This document shows, in pieces, positions 61,113 through 64,000 of a stretch of 64,000 nucleotides of DNA. The notes beneath the pieces were generated by a model. It had not been told where the DNA came from and did not search any database. It saw only the letters and a list, made by a program, of their open reading frames with translations. The DNA lies in NCBI GenBank assembly GCA_964565865.1, contig CAZMGM010000003.1:75673-139672 (forward strand). The letters run 5' to 3'. The position numbers and the translations under genes are program-made. Numbering within the stretch: the stretch's first letter is position 1; every line of letters begins with the position of its first letter. This DNA is from CBDAPI01 sp964565865. Lineage in GTDB: Bacteria; Acidobacteriota; UBA6911; RPQK01; CBDAPI01.

Positions 61113-61997
61113 TCAACTCCCCTGCAACTGTGTACGCAGAAGCTGAATTCGCTTGCGGGCAATGCGGCCGTGAAGGGTCGTCTTGTCGAATTCGAGGTAG
61201 GCCTCCCAATGGAGGATCGCCTCTTCAAGGTTGTTCAGATTTTCGGCTACTCCTGCCAGGTGATAGTGAGCTTCCGGGAAATCCGGCTTCGCTGCCAGGG
61301 CCTGCTCGTAACACGCTTGGGCCTTGTCCTGAAGGTTGCATTCCTCGAAAACCACACCCAGATGGAAGAGGGCCGCAGCGTTCCCGGGTGCGATTTCGAG
61401 AGCTCTAGAAAAGCTCCGCTCAGCCTGCTGATATTTCCGTCTCCGATAGTAAAGGGTGCCCAGGTGCACGAACGCCTGTTCGTGGCATGGGTCAAGCTTG
61501 ATTGCCTGTCTGTAGGCGTGCAGAGCTTGCTCATGGGTAGAGGGATCCGAATCGTGACGACGACCCTCCTCGTACCACTCGTCCGCCTCTCGAGTGCCGG
61601 CGAAGCTATCCACTCGCTCTCTCACCTCTCCCCGCACTCTTTTCCAGTCCAGGCCCAAAAGATATTGTCCGGAGAGACTGTCCACCAGCCGGTTCCCTTT
61701 TGCTGCAATGACACGGTCTCCGAGGGCAAAGACTCGAAGGCTGCTGAGGTGGTGTTCTTTCTCCGGGAACCGTCTGATAAGTGACGCTACACTTCGATTT
61801 AGGTGAGTTGCTGCAACTCCATTTTGAACAATTTTCTTTGCCGTGCGCAGACAGATCAGGTCCTGGAAATCGTAAAACACCTGGCCGCCCTGTCTTAGGC
61901 TCGGTTTGACGAGGCCGATTCTGTCCCAGTATCGAAGCCGGCCGATTCTGATCTCGAGAATCTTGGAAGCCTGCTTACGGCTAAATTGTTTGAGCAC
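61113..61997 (-). CDS. MerR-type HTH protein with TPR repeats
   Basis: 294 residues. Residues 1-75 form a MerR-like HTH (FSRKQASKILEIRIGRLRYWDRIGLVKPSLRQGGQVFYDFQDLICLRTAKKIVQNG); from about 150 there are three or four TPRs (ALHAYRQAIKLDPCHEQAFVHLGTLYYRRRKYQQAERSFSRALEIAPGNAAALFHLG). The TPR part replaces the usual effector domain. It presumably binds DNA and a protein partner. Such MerR-TPR proteins occur in Acidobacteria and Deltaproteobacteria; targets are unknown. GTG start, only seven bases after the Ku pseudogene's end. Confidence 0.85.
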   Translation of the reverse strand: MLKQFSRKQASKILEIRIGRLRYWDRIGLVKPSLRQGGQVFYDFQDLICLRTAKKIVQNGVAATHLNRSVASLIRRFPEKEHHLSSLRVFALGDRVIAAKGNRLVDSLSGQYLLGLDWKRVRGEVRERVDSFAGTREADEWYEEGRRHDSDPSTHEQALHAYRQAIKLDPCHEQAFVHLGTLYYRRRKYQQAERSFSRALEIAPGNAAALFHLGVVFEECNLQDKAQACYEQALAAKPDFPEAHYHLAGVAENLNNLEEAILHWEAYLEFDKTTLHGRIARKRIQLLRTQLQGS

Positions 61998-62003
61998 GAA
62001 CTG

Positions 62004-62830
62004 CTAAGCCTTCTTTCGTTTCTTGGCCGGTGACTCCCTGGGTTCCTCCCGGCTCGCATCTTTCGCTTTTCCGGAAGTGGGCGGGAGGCTCCTCTTGAGT
62101 GCTTCCATCAGATCTACTACCTTAGCTGGATTCTTGGTCTCAGCGATCTCTACGCTCTTCCTCGATTTCCTGTTAGATCACTTCGAGAAGACGTTCCCTG
62201 TATTTGTCAGTGAACATCTCCTCGGAGAAATCCTCAGAAATATTTTCGATGATTTTTCAGCCAGATTTAGCTTCTTGCTAGAGACCTCTATTTCCAGGTT
62301 TGAACTCACGCCTTCGATAGCCTTGAACTCGCCTTTGTTAAACAGGATATGCCTCATCAGGACACGCTCTCTAAAATTTACAGCTCCAATGTATTCCTTG
62401 CTTCGCATGACGAGCCGAGCTATGGAAACTTTCCGGGGTTCCCGCAACCCCCTGTGGAGCAGTGTATAGCTCTTCTCGGCGTCGGGTTGGGGAACTAGGT
62501 AGTAAGTTCGATCAAGGTTAACCGGCTCTAATTCCTCGGCCTCCACGAACGCGATGACCTCAATGTTGCGAGACACGTCGCTTTCTGTTTTGCTCAGATC
62601 CTCCGGGTCGATCAGCACATATTCGTCTTGTTGATGCTGGTAGCCCTTCTTCAGCTTCACCCAGCTCCCGGTATTCATTGCAGGTGGGGCAGTAGAGGAC
62701 CTGACTAATGCGACCCGGACTATCTGGACACAACAGGTTGAAGCTTAGCCTTCGACTGCGCCGGGAAACCTCCAGCCGCACAGGGATCGAGAACTCCTCT
62801 CCAAAGCTTGCAGTATGTTACCAGAACGTT
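62004..62830 (-). pseudogene. ku: Ku DNA end-binding protein gene, multiply frameshifted
   Basis: Broken gene for the bacterial Ku homologue of non-homologous end joining. Fragments in order on the minus strand: KLWRGVL; in another frame SIPVRLEVSRRSRRLSFNLL to YCPTCNE (zinc-ribbon-like part); after a shift VKLKKGYQHQQDEYVLIDPE onward to KLNLAEK; after a shift in an A-run, ISEDFSEEMFTDKYRERLLE, then a TAA; finally VEIAETKNPAKVVDLMEALK to a Lys-rich tail and TAG at 62004. At least four lesions (a deletion near 62790, shifts near 62650 and 62250, and the TAA near 62183) make a functional product very unlikely. No LigD gene is nearby. Confidence 0.85.
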
Positions 62831-62849
62831 CCTTTATGGGCGCTCAGTG

Positions 62850-62895
62850 CACGTCGCTCCGTTCCGGGTTCCGAGTTCCAGGTTACACGGACCTT
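62850..62895. repeat. Degenerate 7-nt repeat tract
   Basis: GTTCCGGGTTCCGAGTTCCA continuing GGTTACACGG keeps a GTTCCGG/GTTCCGA/GTTCCAG 7-base register, like 58019-58046. It lies between the Ku remnant and the SnoaL-like gene. Confidence 0.6.
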
Positions 62896-63049
62896 GACCC
62901 GAAATTTGATTTCCCCAAAACCGAGCAGGAATACAGGAAAATGGATCCCTTGGGCGGCATCTGTTGTGGTCTACCTCTCTCCATTCGTGTGTTGGCAAGA
63001 TTTGAAATGCAGGGTCCAAATCTGCTAAGATCCGACCTCTGAATAACTT

Positions 63050-63463
63050 ATGAGGAACAACCCAAGAGATCATTTGCTCGACCTGCACAGAAAGCATGTG
63101 AAGGCATGGGAGCAAAAAGACCTTTCAGGGCTTCGTGGTATTTATGCCGAGCATGCGGTTATTTTCAACACGGTTCCACCGCCGCGTTTCTCCGACTTCA
63201 AGACTTTCGAAAACACGCTGCAACAATACTTCGGAAAACTTTCCGAATTGACCTTTTTTACCTCCAATATCCAGATTGAGGTCAAAGAGGAGGTTGCCTG
63301 GATTACCTCGCAGTATCTCCTCGCCCACCAGTCCAGAGGGCAGCTCGAGAGAGAAAACGGCCGCTGGACAGAAATCTACCAGAAACACAATGGCAGCTGG
63401 AAACTAACCCACCTGCACTCCTCCCCCGACCCGATCCACAGCTCTATAGCGGCGGGCCGTTAA
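63050..63463 (+). CDS. SnoaL/NTF2-like protein (DUF4440 type)
   Basis: 137 residues with the cone-shaped NTF2-like fold pattern: N-terminal helices (HLLDLHRKHVKAWEQKDLSGLRGIYAEHAVIFN), then a strand series ending WTEIYQKHNGSWKLTHLHSS. The family includes hydrolases, isomerases and ligand-binding proteins; no catalytic set stands out here. It is a single gene, with no clear partners. Start chosen at the only suitable ATG; no strong ribosome binding site. Confidence 0.82.
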   Translation: MRNNPRDHLLDLHRKHVKAWEQKDLSGLRGIYAEHAVIFNTVPPPRFSDFKTFENTLQQYFGKLSELTFFTSNIQIEVKEEVAWITSQYLLAHQSRGQLERENGRWTEIYQKHNGSWKLTHLHSSPDPIHSSIAAGR

Positions 63464-63488
63464 CCCCCATTGGGCAGCCCAGGGACGG

Positions 63489-64000
63489 TTAGGACAGACG
63501 TCTTGCTCGCTTTAGTTTCTCGATGGTCAGCCACGCGAGCAGATAGAGAAAACGTGGAATCCAGAGAACTAGCTTACCTGTCCGACGAAGCAGCTCTCTT
63601 CGCCCGAAAACATCAAAGGAGATGGGGAAGCTGGGAAGTCTGAGAGTTCGTCCCAGACCACTGCGGGCGATGTAGAGGCAATCCAGGTTCTCGTTGAAAG
63701 CCAGGCGATCTCGAGCAGGCAGGAGAAAAAACCCCAGCTTCTGCAAGCGGAAGATGGGCCTTCCGGAAAGGGTTGCCGCCACCACGTCGTGCTTGGCTCG
63801 CCAAAGTTGGATGAGCCGTTTGAAGTTGTTGATCGACCAACCCGGTGTCCAGGTGGTTACATCTTTTTCCGGGATCAAGGAAAGATAACGGTGCCGGTCA
63901 TCGGCCCTACAAAGGAGGCGAATCCTTCCACCTCGGATTACCCGGTTGGAAAGCAGGTTTTCCAGGATTTCTATTGTCGTAGAGGCTGCGTCCGTCTGCA
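63489..64000 (-). CDS. C-terminal part of an uncharacterised, possibly glycan-related protein
   Basis: The minus-strand frame is open to the window edge, giving about 169 residues of the C-terminus; the start lies outside. It contains IEILENLLSNRVIRGGRIRLLCRADDRHRYLSLIPEKDV, then LIQLWRAKHDVVAATLSGRP and PARDRLAFNENLDCLYI, and a terminal hydrophobic segment (LVLWIPRFLYLLAWLTIEKL) likely to touch the membrane. The FNENLDC motif recurs in acidobacterial hypothetical proteins found with polysaccharide genes, so a glycosyltransferase-like role is possible but not shown. Confidence 0.6.
   Translation of the reverse strand, partial: QTDAASTTIEILENLLSNRVIRGGRIRLLCRADDRHRYLSLIPEKDVTTWTPGWSINNFKRLIQLWRAKHDVVAATLSGRPIFRLQKLGFFLLPARDRLAFNENLDCLYIARSGLGRTLRLPSFPISFDVFGRRELLRRTGKLVLWIPRFLYLLAWLTIEKLKRARRLS

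Noticed and set aside
1..64000. tRNA, rRNA, CRISPR arrays and intact insertion sequences
   Set aside because: Intergenic regions were read for T-arm and anticodon patterns, regularly spaced repeats and transposase-like proteins; none was found.

Overview
The window is chromosomal DNA from a Gram-negative bacterium, most likely an Acidobacteriota member recovered as a metagenome assembly. Outer-membrane proteins (TonB-dependent receptor, DUF5916 barrel, remnant barrels), Lgt and an MlaF-like ATPase indicate a diderm. The VWA protein of the Acidobacteria-associated type, the TonB receptor with a carboxypeptidase-regulatory N-terminus, the DUF5916 protein and paired Gfo/Idh/MocA oxidoreductases point to Acidobacteriota. 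This is inference from protein families, not from a marker tree. Two runs of exactly ten N (838-847 and 60092-60101) mark scaffold gaps, so single-base frameshifts elsewhere could be assembly errors.

Layout. 1-1100: end of a histidine operon (hisF, hisIE). 1108-2621: MlaF-like ATPase and a small protein. 2751-3387: thiol peroxidase behind an AT-rich promoter with an 18-bp palindrome. 7500 down to 3384: serine operon (class V aminotransferase, serA, rhomboid, secreted glycine-zipper protein), the last three joined by 4-base overlaps. 7557-14734: DoxX, DUF5916 barrel, a frameshifted TonB receptor, a Cys/His-rich secreted protein and a DUF6941 protein. 15028-20479: two Gfo/Idh/MocA oxidoreductases, a metalloprotease-like TPR protein and a zinc-ribbon rhomboid. 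20921-25530: a PTPS-III-like pterin enzyme, a decayed membrane gene, gamma-glutamyltransferase, an aquaporin and an outer-membrane remnant. 25586-37731: gnd-zwf, an EF-G paralogue, lgt-rluD-VWA, a GGDEF/glycosyltransferase pair, class I aldolase and YjbQ. 37896-46293: SppA, a GarR-type reductase, a TonB C-terminal protein, an M50 protease and trpS-scpA-scpB-rluB. 54886 down to 46250: one minus-strand run of ilvB-ilvN-ilvC, GT39, GT2, AgcS and XdhC, with a divergent LysR gene at 54999. 55980-64000: a nucleoside phosphorylase-like gene, glycerate 2-kinase, TsaC, an acyl-CoA ligase coupled to a DtxR regulator, a MerR-TPR protein, a broken Ku gene, a SnoaL-like protein and a truncated gene at the edge.

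Metabolically the window covers histidine, serine and branched-chain amino acid synthesis, the oxidative pentose phosphate entry, glycolytic aldolase and part of the tartronate semialdehyde/glycerate route.

The most unusual signals are in the repeats. First, a family of short palindrome-ended elements shares ends close to AGCAGYCCGTGGTGAAAGTC. There are two long copies (42596-42875, 10378-10733) and several mini or solo copies (47271-47308, 45531-45549, 37256-37278, 14739-14819). Several start exactly on the stop codon of the upstream gene at a YTAR tetramer. Second, a family of degenerate 7-nt tandem repeats (GTTGAAA/GTTCCAG types) recurs between genes and supplies the C-terminus and stop of one glycosyltransferase. 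I saw no rRNA, tRNA, CRISPR array or intact transposase.
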